A DNA stretch of 22,153 bases from an uncultured Clostridia bacterium (GTDB lineage: Bacteria > Bacillota > Clostridia > Lachnospirales > Anaerotignaceae): assembly GCA_937919015.1 (NCBI GenBank), contig CALFPN010000110.1:1-22153 (forward strand), in the 5' to 3' direction. Numbering within the stretch: position 1 is the first letter of the stretch; each line of letters opens with the position of its first letter. A program made the translations under genes and the position numbers. Shown here piece after piece: positions 1 to 7,544 of this stretch. Below the pieces are notes generated by a model. The model was not told the origin of the DNA, did not search any database, and was given only the letters and a program-made list of their open reading frames with translations.

Positions 1-357
1 ATAAAGGCCAAATGTCTTGTTGATGAATACATCCACTCAATGTATCGGCATTTAGCTCCATAACGAGCGAAGCGACTATCTCCATTTAACTTCATTTATC
101 TACAAAATAATAACTCCTCTAACTCCTAAAATAATTAAAATAATAAATAAAACTGGAATAATTTGAAATAAGTATATAATAATCTTTAGAATAAAACTCA
201 AGGAAATCCCAAAGGAAAAAAATAAATTATTTACCTCGGGCATCAATATAAAAACCACAAAAATTGAAAAATAAAAGTGTTGAATTTGTTGTGGTTGTGT
301 GGTAGAATGTATGTGTTAAAGACTGTCAGTAGACATCCGTAAAGGAGTTATAAGAAC
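1..357. other. AT-rich leader region without a supported gene
   Basis: This stretch is strongly AT-rich and has no long open frame. Plus-strand frame 1 is open from base 1 to a TAA at 61-63 and could be the last 20 codons of an upstream gene, but it is too short to identify. The only clear signals are a promoter at 280-308 and a ribosome site (AAAGGAG, 341-347) just before the ATG at 358. If the dehydratase reading of the next ORF is right, this is the upstream region of a diol/glycerol dehydratase operon. Confidence 0.5.
280..308 (+). promoter_or_regulatory. Sigma-A type promoter upstream of the ORF at 358
   Basis: A -35 TTGAAT (280-285) and a -10 TAGAAT (303-308) are separated by exactly 17 bases, each one or two bases from consensus. 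They lie about 50 bases ahead of an AAAGGAG ribosome site and the ATG at 358. Confidence 0.65.
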
Positions 358-927
358 ATGAAGAGATCAAAACGTATTGAAATACTTGACAAGCGTCCGG
401 TCAATCTGGATGGTTATATTAACGAATGGCCGGAGATGGTTGGCAATATCATCCCTTATATTGGCGGAGAGGAAGAGAAGAGCGAACAGGAACCTCTCAG
501 ACTCTGGGGTGAGATTAAAGATGGTGTGATCGTAAAAGCAGATGCACCTTTGATCACAACACAGTGTATCCGTGTGCCGATTTTAAATGGTCACACAGCT
601 GCCGTATTTGTAAAATTTGCAAAGAAACCTACAAAAGAAGAATTAATTGATCGTCTTCGCAAATTTAAAGGAGAACCTCAGGAATTAAATCTTCCAAGTG
701 CTCCAAAGCAGTTTATCCAGTATCTGGAAGAGGACAATCGTCCGCAGGTGAAAGAAGATGTAAATTATGAAAATGGTATGGGAATCAGCGTGGGAAGACT
801 GCGTGAGGATTCCATTTACGACTGGAAATTTGTAGGTCTGTCTCATAACACAGTTCGCGGCGCAGCCGGCGGTGCAGTTTTATGTGCAGAAACCCTGAAA
901 GCAAAAGGATATATTACGAAAAAATAA
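358..927 (+). CDS. asd: Chimeric ORF: diol/glycerol dehydratase N-terminus joined to C-terminal part of aspartate-semialdehyde dehydrogenase
   Basis: The ORF has 189 residues. Residues 1-27 (MKRSKR..., RPVN.DG, EWPEM) match the start of the large subunit of B12-dependent glycerol/propanediol dehydratase (DhaB1/PduC) as I remember that family. From about residue 28 (GNIIPYIGGEEEKSEQEP) to the end, the protein is the C-terminal part of aspartate-semialdehyde dehydrogenase, which makes aspartate semialdehyde for lysine, threonine and methionine synthesis. It keeps the RVPxLxGH segment with the active-site histidine (H79) and the conserved C-terminal GAAGGAVLCAE. Full Asd is about 330-370 residues; the NADP-binding domain and catalytic cysteine are missing, so this product should not have Asd activity. 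The start has a good AAAGGAG site, but that site belongs to the dehydratase part. Chimeric assembly or a real fusion could explain it; I favour an artefact. The C-terminal family assignment is firm. Confidence 0.85.
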   Translation: MKRSKRIEILDKRPVNLDGYINEWPEMVGNIIPYIGGEEEKSEQEPLRLWGEIKDGVIVKADAPLITTQCIRVPILNGHTAAVFVKFAKKPTKEELIDRLRKFKGEPQELNLPSAPKQFIQYLEEDNRPQVKEDVNYENGMGISVGRLREDSIYDWKFVGLSHNTVRGAAGGAVLCAETLKAKGYITKK

Positions 928-938
928 CTTTGAATTAA

Positions 939-982
939 AAAATCACCGAACTCTGATAAAAAATTTGGAGTTCGGTGATTTT
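939..982 (+). terminator. Terminator after the Asd-like ORF
   Basis: A 15-base perfect inverted repeat has arms AAAATCACCGAACTC (939-953) and GAGTTCGGTGATTTT (968-982), starting 11 bases after the stop codon. The symmetric A and T runs suggest it can work in both directions. Confidence 0.85.
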
Positions 983-991
983 CGCTTTCGC

Positions 992-1119
992 TTAGGGAAA
1001 CGCTGATTAAAGCGTTTTCCGCGCCGGATTTGCGCCGTATAACGGCAATTTCCCTTGCAAATCCGTGCGCATCCACCGGAGGTTCTAAGAAAGGGCTTAT
1101 TTAATCAGTGCTTCCTTAG
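992..1119. repeat. Small palindromic MITE-like element
   Basis: About 128 bases are bounded by imperfect terminal inverted repeats: GGGAAACGCTGATTAAA on the left (995-1011), and TTTAATCAGTGCTTCCTTAG on the right (1100-1119), the two agreeing at 14 of 17 aligned positions. Inside is a perfect 9-base inverted repeat, CGGATTTGC (1025-1033) and GCAAATCCG (1057-1065). No coding frame is present. The layout fits a non-autonomous transposable element or a structured intergenic repeat. I see no clear target-site duplication. Confidence 0.5.
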
Positions 1120-1155
1120 AATAATGAGTGGGAAGCTTTAGCTGCAGTTAACCGA

Positions 1156-1187
1156 ACAGGCCGGACGGAGTATTTCGTCCGGTCTGT
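1156..1187 (+). other. Stem-loop in the leader of the gyrA ORF
   Basis: CCGGACG (1161-1167) pairs with CGTCCGG (1176-1182) around an 8-base loop, and the helix extends outward by about five more pairs (ACAGG with TCTGT, one wobble). No T-run follows, so it is not a typical terminator. It could be a leader hairpin or part of the adjacent repeat-rich region. Confidence 0.4.
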
Positions 1188-1219
1188 GTTCAAAATGGGA
1201 AGTAATAAAGGAGAAACGA

Positions 1220-3835
1220 ATGAAAAGGAAAACAGTGAAAGCTTTATCATCGGCTTTGGCACTTTGTATGGTTTGTACACCCGTATCCAGTGCTTTGGCA
1301 GAAAGTACGGATGGTATTGTGCAGGCAGCTGTGGTCGGAAGTACTGAAAACGAAAATAAAGAAATTGATAAAGTCATAACCATAGATATTAACAAGGAAA
1401 TGCAGAAATGCTACATCGACTATGCCATGAGCGTAATCGTTGCCCGTGCATTGCCTGATGCCCGGGACGGCTTAAAACCCGTACAGCGTCGTATCCTGTA
1501 TTCCATGAACGAAATGAATCTGGACCCCAATAAGGGCTATCGTAAATCCGCCCGTATCGTCGGCGATACCATGGGTAAATATCACCCCCACGGGGATTCC
1601 TCCATTTATCAGGCTATGGTACGTATGGCGCAGAATTTCTCCATGCGTTATATGCTGGTAGACGGCCATGGGAACTTTGGTTCCATCGATGGGTACGGCG
1701 CAGCTGCCAGCCGTTATACCGAAGCCCGCATGTCCAAGATCACAGCGGAAATGCTGGCAGATATCGAAAAAGATACGGTTGATTTCGTTCCTAACTATGA
1801 CGAAAATGAAAAAGAACCTACGGTACTGCCTTCCCGCATCCCCAACCTTTTGGTGAATGGTTCCAGCGGTATCGCCGTAGGTATGGCCACCAATATCCCG
1901 CCCCATAATCTGGGTGAGGTCATCGATGGCATTGCCTGCATGATCGATAATAAAATTGCCGATCGGGAAACAGACGTGGAAGAACTGATGGAATACATCA
2001 AAGGTCCCGACTTCCCTACCGGTGCCAATATTCTGGGCAAAAGCGGCATCCGTGCGGCTTACAGAACAGGCCGCGGCAAGATCATCGTGCGTTCCACAGC
2101 GGAGATTGAAGAACATAACGGCAGAGAACGCATTGTGGTAACGGAAATCCCTTATATGGTCAATAAATTGCGTCTGATCGAAAAGATTGCAGAACTGGTG
2201 AAGGACAAACGTGTGGAAGGCATCAGCGATCTGTACGATGCATCCGCCGGTGATGACATCAAAATCATCATTGAAGTGAAGAAAGACGCCAATGCCAATG
2301 TCATTCTGAACCAGTTGTATAAATATACATCTTTACAGGAATCCTTTGGTGCAAATATGCTGGCATTGGTTGACGGAAAACCTGTGGTGCTGAATCTGAA
2401 ACAGGCTTTGGAAGTTTACCTGAAGCATCAGGAAGAAGTTGTGACCAGAAGAACCCGCTTCGATCTGGATAAGGCGGAAAAAAGAGCCCATATTCTGGAA
2501 GGGCTGCGTATTGCCATTGATAATATCGACGAAGTCATCCGCATTATCCGCACAAGCTATGATAATGCGAAGGAAAGACTGATGGAACGTTTTACTTTGT
2601 CCGATGTGCAGGCCCAGGCCATTCTGGAAATGCAGCTGAGAAGACTGCAGGGGTTGGAAAAAGAAAAGATCGACGCGGAATATGCAGAACTGCAGAAAAA
2701 AATTGCGTACTATAAAACCATTTTGGCAGATGAGAAACTGCTGCTGGGTGTCATCAAAGACGAAATCACAGCCATTGGCGAAAAATACAGAGATGACAGA
2801 AGAACAAAACTGATCCAGAATCCTGGTGAAATTGATGTGGAAGACCTGATTGATGAGGAAACCTGCGTATTTACCCTGTCTCATCTGAATTATGTGAAAC
2901 GTACTCCTCTGGATACCTATAAGAGCCAGAACCGCGGCGGCCGCGGCATTATCGGTATGCAGACAAGGGAAGAAGATTATGTAAAAGATTTGTTCCTGGC
3001 ATCTACCCATGATACGATGCTGTTCTTCACAAACAAAGGGAAGGTTTACCGCATCAAAGGTTATGAAATTCCCGAAGCGGGCAGAACCGGCAGAGGGATC
3101 GCCATTGTGAACCTTTTGGAGATCGGCTCCGATGAAAAAATCATGGCGGGCATTTCCGTGAAGGAATTTAGCGAGGATAAATACTTGGCCATGATTACCA
3201 AACAGGGCATCATCAAGAAAACAGATATGTCCAGTTTTGCAAATATCAGAAAGAGCGGTCTAATCGCGCTGAATCTGAGGGAAGACGATGATTTGATCTC
3301 TGTTATGGAAGTGGATAAGGAGGATGAAATTTTCGTTGCCACAAGAAAAGGTATGGGCATCAAGTTCTCCGAAGCTGATGCAAGACCCATGGGCAGAACA
3401 GCTACAGGTGTGAAAGCCATTACCCTGAACGATGGGGATTATGTGGTTTCCGCCCTGAAAGTAGACCCCAACGGTCAGATTTTGAATGTAACGGAAAAAG
3501 GCTTTGGCAAACAGACCACAACAGAACAGTTCAACCTGCAGTACAGAGGCGGTAAGGGGCTGAAGATCCACCAGCTGACAGAAAAAACAGGGGAACTGAC
3601 AGGCGTTCTGATGATCGGTGAAAAGGATGAGCTGATGCTCATTACTTCCGAAGGTGTCATCATCCGTCTGAGAGCAAAAGATATTTCCAGTTACGGAAGA
3701 GTTTCTCAGGGTGTCAAACTGATGAATCTGGATGAAGGCGTTTCCGTTGTGGGGATCGCAAAAATTTCCGAAGAGGATATTGAGGAAGAAATTGTTGCAG
3801 AAGCAGTGGAAGCTGTGGATGAAACAGAAGCATAA
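1220..3835 (+). CDS. gyrA: DNA gyrase subunit A with an atypical signal-peptide-like N-terminus
   Basis: GyrA cuts and rejoins DNA within the A2B2 gyrase complex, which adds negative supercoils. From about residue 50 (DKVITIDINKEMQK, then YIDYAMSVIVARALPD) the protein is standard GyrA. It has the quinolone-region helix GKYHPHGDSSIYQ (S127 at E. coli position 83), catalytic Y166 in SRYTEARM (E. coli Y122), and a C-terminal beta-pinwheel with GyrA box QNRGGRG near residue 570. The tail is acidic. Residues 1-48 are not GyrA: MKRKTVKALSSALALCMVC...SSALA reads as a classical secretion signal. It starts at an ATG with AAAGGAG (1207-1213), six bases upstream. No other in-frame start with a ribosome site is evident before the GyrA core. 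The family assignment is certain, but the true start is not. gyrB, the usual upstream neighbour, is absent. Confidence 0.93.
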   Translation: MKRKTVKALSSALALCMVCTPVSSALAESTDGIVQAAVVGSTENENKEIDKVITIDINKEMQKCYIDYAMSVIVARALPDARDGLKPVQRRILYSMNEMNLDPNKGYRKSARIVGDTMGKYHPHGDSSIYQAMVRMAQNFSMRYMLVDGHGNFGSIDGYGAAASRYTEARMSKITAEMLADIEKDTVDFVPNYDENEKEPTVLPSRIPNLLVNGSSGIAVGMATNIPPHNLGEVIDGIACMIDNKIADRETDVEELMEYIKGPDFPTGANILGKSGIRAAYRTGRGKIIVRSTAEIEEHNGRERIVVTEIPYMVNKLRLIEKIAELVKDKRVEGISDLYDASAGDDIKIIIEVKKDANANVILNQLYKYTSLQESFGANMLALVDGKPVVLNLKQALEVYLKHQEEVVTRRTRFDLDKAEKRAHILEGLRIAIDNIDEVIRIIRTSYDNAKERLMERFTLSDVQAQAILEMQLRRLQGLEKEKIDAEYAELQKKIAYYKTILADEKLLLGVIKDEITAIGEKYRDDRRTKLIQNPGEIDVEDLIDEETCVFTLSHLNYVKRTPLDTYKSQNRGGRGIIGMQTREEDYVKDLFLASTHDTMLFFTNKGKVYRIKGYEIPEAGRTGRGIAIVNLLEIGSDEKIMAGISVKEFSEDKYLAMITKQGIIKKTDMSSFANIRKSGLIALNLREDDDLISVMEVDKEDEIFVATRKGMGIKFSEADARPMGRTATGVKAITLNDGDYVVSALKVDPNGQILNVTEKGFGKQTTTEQFNLQYRGGKGLKIHQLTEKTGELTGVLMIGEKDELMLITSEGVIIRLRAKDISSYGRVSQGVKLMNLDEGVSVVGIAKISEEDIEEEIVAEAVEAVDETEA

Positions 3836-3857
3836 GCGTTGTTGAACAAGTACAAAC

Positions 3858-3899
3858 AAAAAAGGATACGGATGAATCTTCATCCGTATCCTTTTTTAT
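3858..3899 (+). terminator. gyrA terminator
   Basis: A near-perfect palindrome has arms AAAGGATACGGATGAA and TTCATCCGTATCCTTT around a two-base loop centre, followed by a T-run. It lies 23 bases after the gyrA stop. Because the arms carry A and T runs on both sides, it may also serve the convergent regulator gene at 3948-4337. Confidence 0.9.
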
Positions 3900-3947
3900 T
3901 TGTAATCCATAGGATATTAAATTTTTTGAAAAAGGTAAATTTCGTTC

Positions 3948-4337
3948 CTATTTTTGGTCATTTTTTTCATGAGAAAGGTCATGGTGCTCTGCCCACAGGT
4001 ATTTTAATTCATCCTGCAGCAATTTTTTTCCTGTTTCATCCATTGTACGATATGTGTGCAGCAGATTATATTCATCAGGGGAAAGATCATAGGTAAGCAA
4101 AAGGATATTTCCTGTTTTTTCAGGAGAAAGAAGGGTGTCAATGGATACTTCAAGGGTTTGAGAAATACGAAATATCTTATCGAAAGTAGGACTTTTTAAT
4201 CTTCCCGCTTTCCAGTCGGAAAAAAAACTGGTGCTGATATTGGATCGGATAAGACATTCTTTTTCACTGATTCCTTTAGATTTCAGGAAATATAAAATAT
4301 TATTTAAGAGAATATCTGTGTTTGTGTTATTTTCCAT
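3948..4337 (-). CDS. XRE-family helix-turn-helix regulator
   Basis: This 129-residue protein has an N-terminal XRE/Cro-type DNA-binding domain at about residues 10-66. It contains ILYFLKSKGISEKEC, then a recognition-helix region ISTSFFSDWKAGRLKSPTFD and the typical closing LEVSIDTLLS. The C-terminal ~60 residues (LSPDEYNLLHTYRTMDETGK) resemble the region often found after the HTH in Clostridial and phage-type regulators and may mediate dimerisation. The start is supported by AGAGGT a few bases upstream on the minus strand. It is the only clear minus-strand gene here and is divergent from a second small HTH gene, an arrangement typical of mutual regulation. Its target is unknown. Confidence 0.85.
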   Translation of the reverse strand: MENNTNTDILLNNILYFLKSKGISEKECLIRSNISTSFFSDWKAGRLKSPTFDKIFRISQTLEVSIDTLLSPEKTGNILLLTYDLSPDEYNLLHTYRTMDETGKKLLQDELKYLWAEHHDLSHEKNDQK

Positions 4338-4506
4338 ATAGAACCTCTTTTGTACGAAATATAGTATTTATGTCATTGACTAATACGATAAATCGAATTA
4401 TAATAAATGATACAAAACTTTTAGTAAAATTCGTTCTGTTTCAGGTATGCAGTTATTATAACAGATTCATTGAAAAAAAACACCTATTTCAAGAGAGGTG
4501 AAGGAT
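4338..4506. promoter_or_regulatory. Divergent control region between two HTH genes
   Basis: On the + strand a very good promoter, TTGACT (4376-4381), a 17-base spacer, TATAAT (4399-4404), points toward the small HTH gene. The spacer contains the palindrome CGATAAATCG (4386-4395). Related TACGAAAT or ATTCGT words occur near 4352 and 4426. These repeats are candidate operators for one or both flanking regulators. That role is inferred. Confidence 0.55.
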
Positions 4507-4710
4507 ATGGAAAGAAAAATAAAGGAAAGATGGAAACTGACACCGTTTGGTATGCAGGTGAAAAAAAAGCTCATCGAAAAAAATATGACGACCAGTGATC
4601 TGGCAGATGGGCTTGGTATCAGTCGTTCTTTTCTCAGCCAGATCCTGTATGGAAATAAAAAAGGGGAAAAATACATAGAAATGATTCGGGAAAAGTTAGA
4701 GATCAAATGA
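4507..4710 (+). CDS. Small HTH (XRE-like) DNA-binding protein
   Basis: This 67-residue protein is almost entirely one helix-turn-helix domain: LTPFGMQVKKKLIEKNMTT, then SDLADGLGISRSFLSQILYG, and a basic tail. It resembles phage-type repressor and Cro-like regulators. I choose the ATG at 4507 over an in-frame GTG at 4498, because AGAGGTG lies immediately upstream at 4494-4500 and includes that GTG. It is divergent from the 129-residue XRE gene. Its stop overlaps an ATG for the next open frame, but the next real gene probably starts at 4770, so it may be co-transcribed with the secreted protein that follows. No phage structural genes are nearby. Confidence 0.8.
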   Translation: MERKIKERWKLTPFGMQVKKKLIEKNMTTSDLADGLGISRSFLSQILYGNKKGEKYIEMIREKLEIK

Positions 4711-4769
4711 CAGAAGCAGCTACAGCTGTTTATGTAATAAAGAAAAATATTATTTTAGGAGGAATGGAA

Positions 4770-5837
4770 ATGAAAAAAAGACTTACATTTATTTTAGCAG
4801 CAGTTATGGTTGTATCTATGGCTGTACCTGCTTTGGCAAATGAACCTGCAAAAGCAGAACGCTCCTCTGCAAAAGTAGCTGTAAACGGCGAAGCAATCGC
4901 ACCTCAGGCTTATACGATTGATGGCTACACATATTTCAAACTGCGTGACGTGGCGAAAGCACTGTCCGGTACAGTGGCAGGCTTTGATGTTGCCTGGGAT
5001 CATGAAGCAAAAATGGTTGCACTGCAGACAGGTGCAGCTTATAAATCTAAAGATGGAGAAAGTGATGTAACAGGTGATTTTGCAAAAACAGCTGATGCAC
5101 ATGTATCTGAAGACCCTGTTCTGGTAAATGGAGAAGAAGTGGAACTGATGGCTTACAACATTGATGGCTATAACTACTTCAAACTGCGTGATCTGGGCGA
5201 AGCTTTGGGCTTTGCAGTAACATGGGAGGATGCAGCAAAAATGATTGGCATTCATGCAGAAGCTGTGGAAGCAGAAGCGGTAGAAGCGGAAGATGTAGTA
5301 GAATATACACTGGAAGCAGAAAAGGCTTATACATTTGAAAATGAAACATATACAAAAGAAGTTGTTCTGATCTGCCCTGCAGCCGATACAAGAACAGACT
5401 ACAATGCAGCATTTGCGAAGTATGAAGCTGCATTTAAAAATTGTGTATTTGAAAAAGGTATGACAGTGATTTCTGACCGTGACACAAATGTAACGATTGA
5501 CGAAGGCTGTGTATTCAAAAATGGTACAGGCATTGTTCTGAAAGAAGCAACAGAAGGCAACCATCTGCATATGACACTGGATGATCCTTTTGTAAGAGTA
5601 GCAGTACTGACGGATGGTGTAAACATCACAACAGATGATATTGTAAACGTAATATCTTACAATGGTAACACTGTAACACTGAACGGCGTAACATACAAAG
5701 TGGATGATTTTGAAAATCCTGAAGGCCCTTATGCAACAGGTTTCTGTGTAGCGCAGTATCATGAAAACGGCGAAGCGATGATTTATACAGAAGCTTGGGG
5801 CCCTACATACGAAGAACTGGCAGCAGAAGAAGCATAA
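4770..5837 (+). CDS. Secreted protein with two stalk-domain (copper amine oxidase N-like) repeats
   Basis: The product has 355 residues. Residues 1-24 are a Sec signal peptide (MKKR, hydrophobic core, ALA cleavage site). Two copies of a stalk motif follow: YTIDGYTYFKLRDVAKAL (48-65) and YNIDGYNYFKLRDLGEALGF (129-148). Each is preceded by an AVNG or LVNGE strand, as in the domain named after the copper amine oxidase N-terminus; these are surface-protein modules in Clostridia, not oxidases. A short EAVEAEAVEAEDVVE linker separates them from a beta-rich C-terminal region (about 180-355) that I do not recognise. The start at 4770 is chosen for AGGAGG (4757-4762) and the signal peptide; a longer frame from 4707 would bury the signal. 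A shorter paralogue lies at 6748. Ligand and role are unknown. Confidence 0.85.
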   Translation: MKKRLTFILAAVMVVSMAVPALANEPAKAERSSAKVAVNGEAIAPQAYTIDGYTYFKLRDVAKALSGTVAGFDVAWDHEAKMVALQTGAAYKSKDGESDVTGDFAKTADAHVSEDPVLVNGEEVELMAYNIDGYNYFKLRDLGEALGFAVTWEDAAKMIGIHAEAVEAEAVEAEDVVEYTLEAEKAYTFENETYTKEVVLICPAADTRTDYNAAFAKYEAAFKNCVFEKGMTVISDRDTNVTIDEGCVFKNGTGIVLKEATEGNHLHMTLDDPFVRVAVLTDGVNITTDDIVNVISYNGNTVTLNGVTYKVDDFENPEGPYATGFCVAQYHENGEAMIYTEAWGPTYEELAAEEA

Positions 5838-5858
5838 ATGTGGATCAACTGATTTTTT

Positions 5859-5887
5859 ACCCTCCCTTTTAGGGGAGGGTTTCTTTA
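5859..5887 (+). terminator. Terminator after the first stalk-domain gene
   Basis: The hairpin ACCCTCCC (5859-5866) with GGGAGGGT (5873-5880) has a short AT-rich loop and is followed by TTCTTT. It lies 22 bases after the stop codon. Confidence 0.85.
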
Positions 5888-5940
5888 TGGGAAAAAATAT
5901 GCTACACTGATGATAAAAGTTACAGAAGGGAGGAAAGTGC

Positions 5941-6657
5941 ATGAGAAGAAGGATATTCGACATCATTGAAAAGGCTGATTCTGATGATATGTTCAGCAGA
6001 TGGTATGACCGCTTTATGATCGTTTGTATTTTTATGAGCCTGATCCCCCTTTGCTTCCATCATACCAATTTTGTTTTTATGGGTATGGATGCTTTTACTG
6101 CTGTGGTTTTTATTATAGACTATGGCCTGCGCTGGTGGACGGCAGATTTTAAACTCCATGAAGGAAAACGTTCTTTTGTGAAATATCCCCTGACCCCTTT
6201 TGCCATCATTGACCTGATCACCATCCTTGCTTCTGCAACACCTTTGAATTCCGGGTTCCGTGTGTTCCGTGTGATCCGTCTGCAGAAAAGCCTCCGTGCG
6301 CTGAAATTGTTGCGCTATTCCCGCGGGTTTTATCTGATGATGCTGGTATTCCGTAAGAAAAAGGAGGATCTGCTGACTGTTTTTTATCTGGTAACGGGAT
6401 ATATCCTTTTTTCTGCCCTCCTGATCTATCAGGTGGAACCGAATACCTTTGAAAATTTCTTCGATGCTGTTTACTGGTCTACCATTACCCTGACCACTGT
6501 TGGTTTTGGGGATTATACGCCTGTGACTGTGGCAGGTAAGGCTGTGGCCATCGTCACTTCCTTTGTAGGGATTGCCGTATTTGCCCTGCCAACAGGGATC
6601 ATCACCGCCGGTTATCTGGCGGAACTGGAACCAAGACGAAAAAATAAAGAAAGATAA
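5941..6657 (+). CDS. Voltage-gated potassium channel family protein
   Basis: This is a 238-residue ion channel of the 6-TM/1-pore type. Hydrophobic helices cover about residues 25-40, 50-66 and 86-100. A basic S4-like segment (FRVFRVIRLQKSLRALKLLR, 106-125) has arginine or lysine at roughly every third position. Then come two helices around the selectivity filter TTVGFGDY (185-192), the hallmark of K+ channels. No C-terminal RCK/TrkA domain is present; the protein ends about 20 residues after the last helix in a basic tail. This matches short prokaryotic KvAP-like channels. The start is supported by GGGAGG 11 bases upstream. It sits alone between terminators, flanked by two related secreted stalk proteins. 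Potassium selectivity is inferred from the filter; gating is not shown. Confidence 0.9.
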   Translation: MRRRIFDIIEKADSDDMFSRWYDRFMIVCIFMSLIPLCFHHTNFVFMGMDAFTAVVFIIDYGLRWWTADFKLHEGKRSFVKYPLTPFAIIDLITILASATPLNSGFRVFRVIRLQKSLRALKLLRYSRGFYLMMLVFRKKKEDLLTVFYLVTGYILFSALLIYQVEPNTFENFFDAVYWSTITLTTVGFGDYTPVTVAGKAVAIVTSFVGIAVFALPTGIITAGYLAELEPRRKNKER

Positions 6658-6663
6658 TATGCC

Positions 6664-6697
6664 AAACCTTCTGTATTTGCGGAAGGTTTTTTCTTTT
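6664..6697 (+). terminator. Terminator after the K+ channel gene
   Basis: AACCTTC (6665-6671) pairs with GAAGGTT (6682-6688), followed by a T-rich run. It begins seven bases after the stop codon. Confidence 0.85.
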
Positions 6698-6747
6698 TGC
6701 TGTCGAATATAAATAGTAACAATTATTTTGTAAAAGGAGGAGATTCT

Positions 6748-7521
6748 ATGAAAAAAATGATGGCATTTTTATTGACTGCGGTGATGGTATGTTCTACAGG
6801 TGTGACAGCCTTCGGGGCAACGGCAAAGCCCTCTGCGGATAAAGTAGCTGTGAACGGCAGACAGGTATCTGTACAGGTGTATAATATCGATGGCTACAAC
6901 TATTTTAAACTGCGTGACGTGGCAAAAATGCTGGTGAATCTGCCTGATGAATTTTCTGTGGACTATGACCCTGCCGCACAGCTGATCGTCATCAATACAG
7001 GCTGGGGGTATGAAGGGCCCAAAGAATTTGATAAAGTGGTCACGACAGGTGTGAAAACGGCAAATCCCGGTAATGGTGATGTGATGGTAAATGAAACCAT
7101 CCATCATCTGACTGCTTATAATATCGACGGCTATAACTATTTCAAACTCCGCGATCTGGGCAATGCAGTCGGCTTTCAGGTGGGCTGGGACGAAGCCCAG
7201 AAATGTGTAAATATCGTTTCTTCTGATGCACCTCCTGCAGATATGATGCAGGGTGTTCCCGAAGAACCTAAAAAAGAAACAGTTGTAAATGAAAAATTCT
7301 ATGTTGACGTGGATGAGCCTGTTGGCTACTGGTATGATAATTATACCTTCAACGGTGATGTATTTGTAAGCTGGGCTGGCGGTGGTTTTGATGGTCGTGT
7401 GAAATTTACAAACTGTAAATTCAACCGTGACCTGATCGTATCTGGTGCTACGGAAGACAGCTGGGTAACATTGGAAAACTGTACCTTTGCTCCCGGTATG
7501 GGCAGATATTTCGCTGAATAA
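6748..7521 (+). CDS. Secreted protein with two stalk-domain repeats (paralogue)
   Basis: The product has 257 residues. A Sec signal covers residues 1-24 (AFGA cleavage region). It carries the same two stalk motifs as its neighbour at 4770: YNIDGYNYFKLRDVAKML (45-62) and YNIDGYNYFKLRDLGNAVGF (124-143), each after an AVNG or MVNE strand. After a proline-rich linker (about 161-175) comes a beta-strand region with repeating FTNCKF and LENCTF units (220-247). This suggests a short parallel beta-helix, such as polysaccharide-binding proteins have. The start at 6748 has AAAGGAGG upstream and gives an intact signal peptide. The C-terminus is shorter than the paralogue's. Function is unknown; a cell-surface location is inferred. 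Confidence 0.85.
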   Translation: MKKMMAFLLTAVMVCSTGVTAFGATAKPSADKVAVNGRQVSVQVYNIDGYNYFKLRDVAKMLVNLPDEFSVDYDPAAQLIVINTGWGYEGPKEFDKVVTTGVKTANPGNGDVMVNETIHHLTAYNIDGYNYFKLRDLGNAVGFQVGWDEAQKCVNIVSSDAPPADMMQGVPEEPKKETVVNEKFYVDVDEPVGYWYDNYTFNGDVFVSWAGGGFDGRVKFTNCKFNRDLIVSGATEDSWVTLENCTFAPGMGRYFAE

Positions 7522-7544
7522 AAATTTCATATTCTTTTGACCCG

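Noticed and set aside
1..63. Possible 3' end of an upstream gene on the + strand (20 codons, then TAA)
   Set aside because: Too short to recognise, and it lies in AT-rich sequence where such frames occur by chance.
1138..2116. Minus-strand open frames across the start of gyrA
   Set aside because: They are antisense shadows of gyrA, with no ribosome site and no recognisable family.
4338..4710. Two small HTH genes as the control module of a prophage
   Set aside because: No integrase, structural or lysis genes, and no attachment-site repeats are visible nearby.
4794..5966. A 390-codon minus-strand frame over the first stalk-domain gene
   Set aside because: Cys- and Phe-rich antisense artefact of the codon pattern of the real gene.
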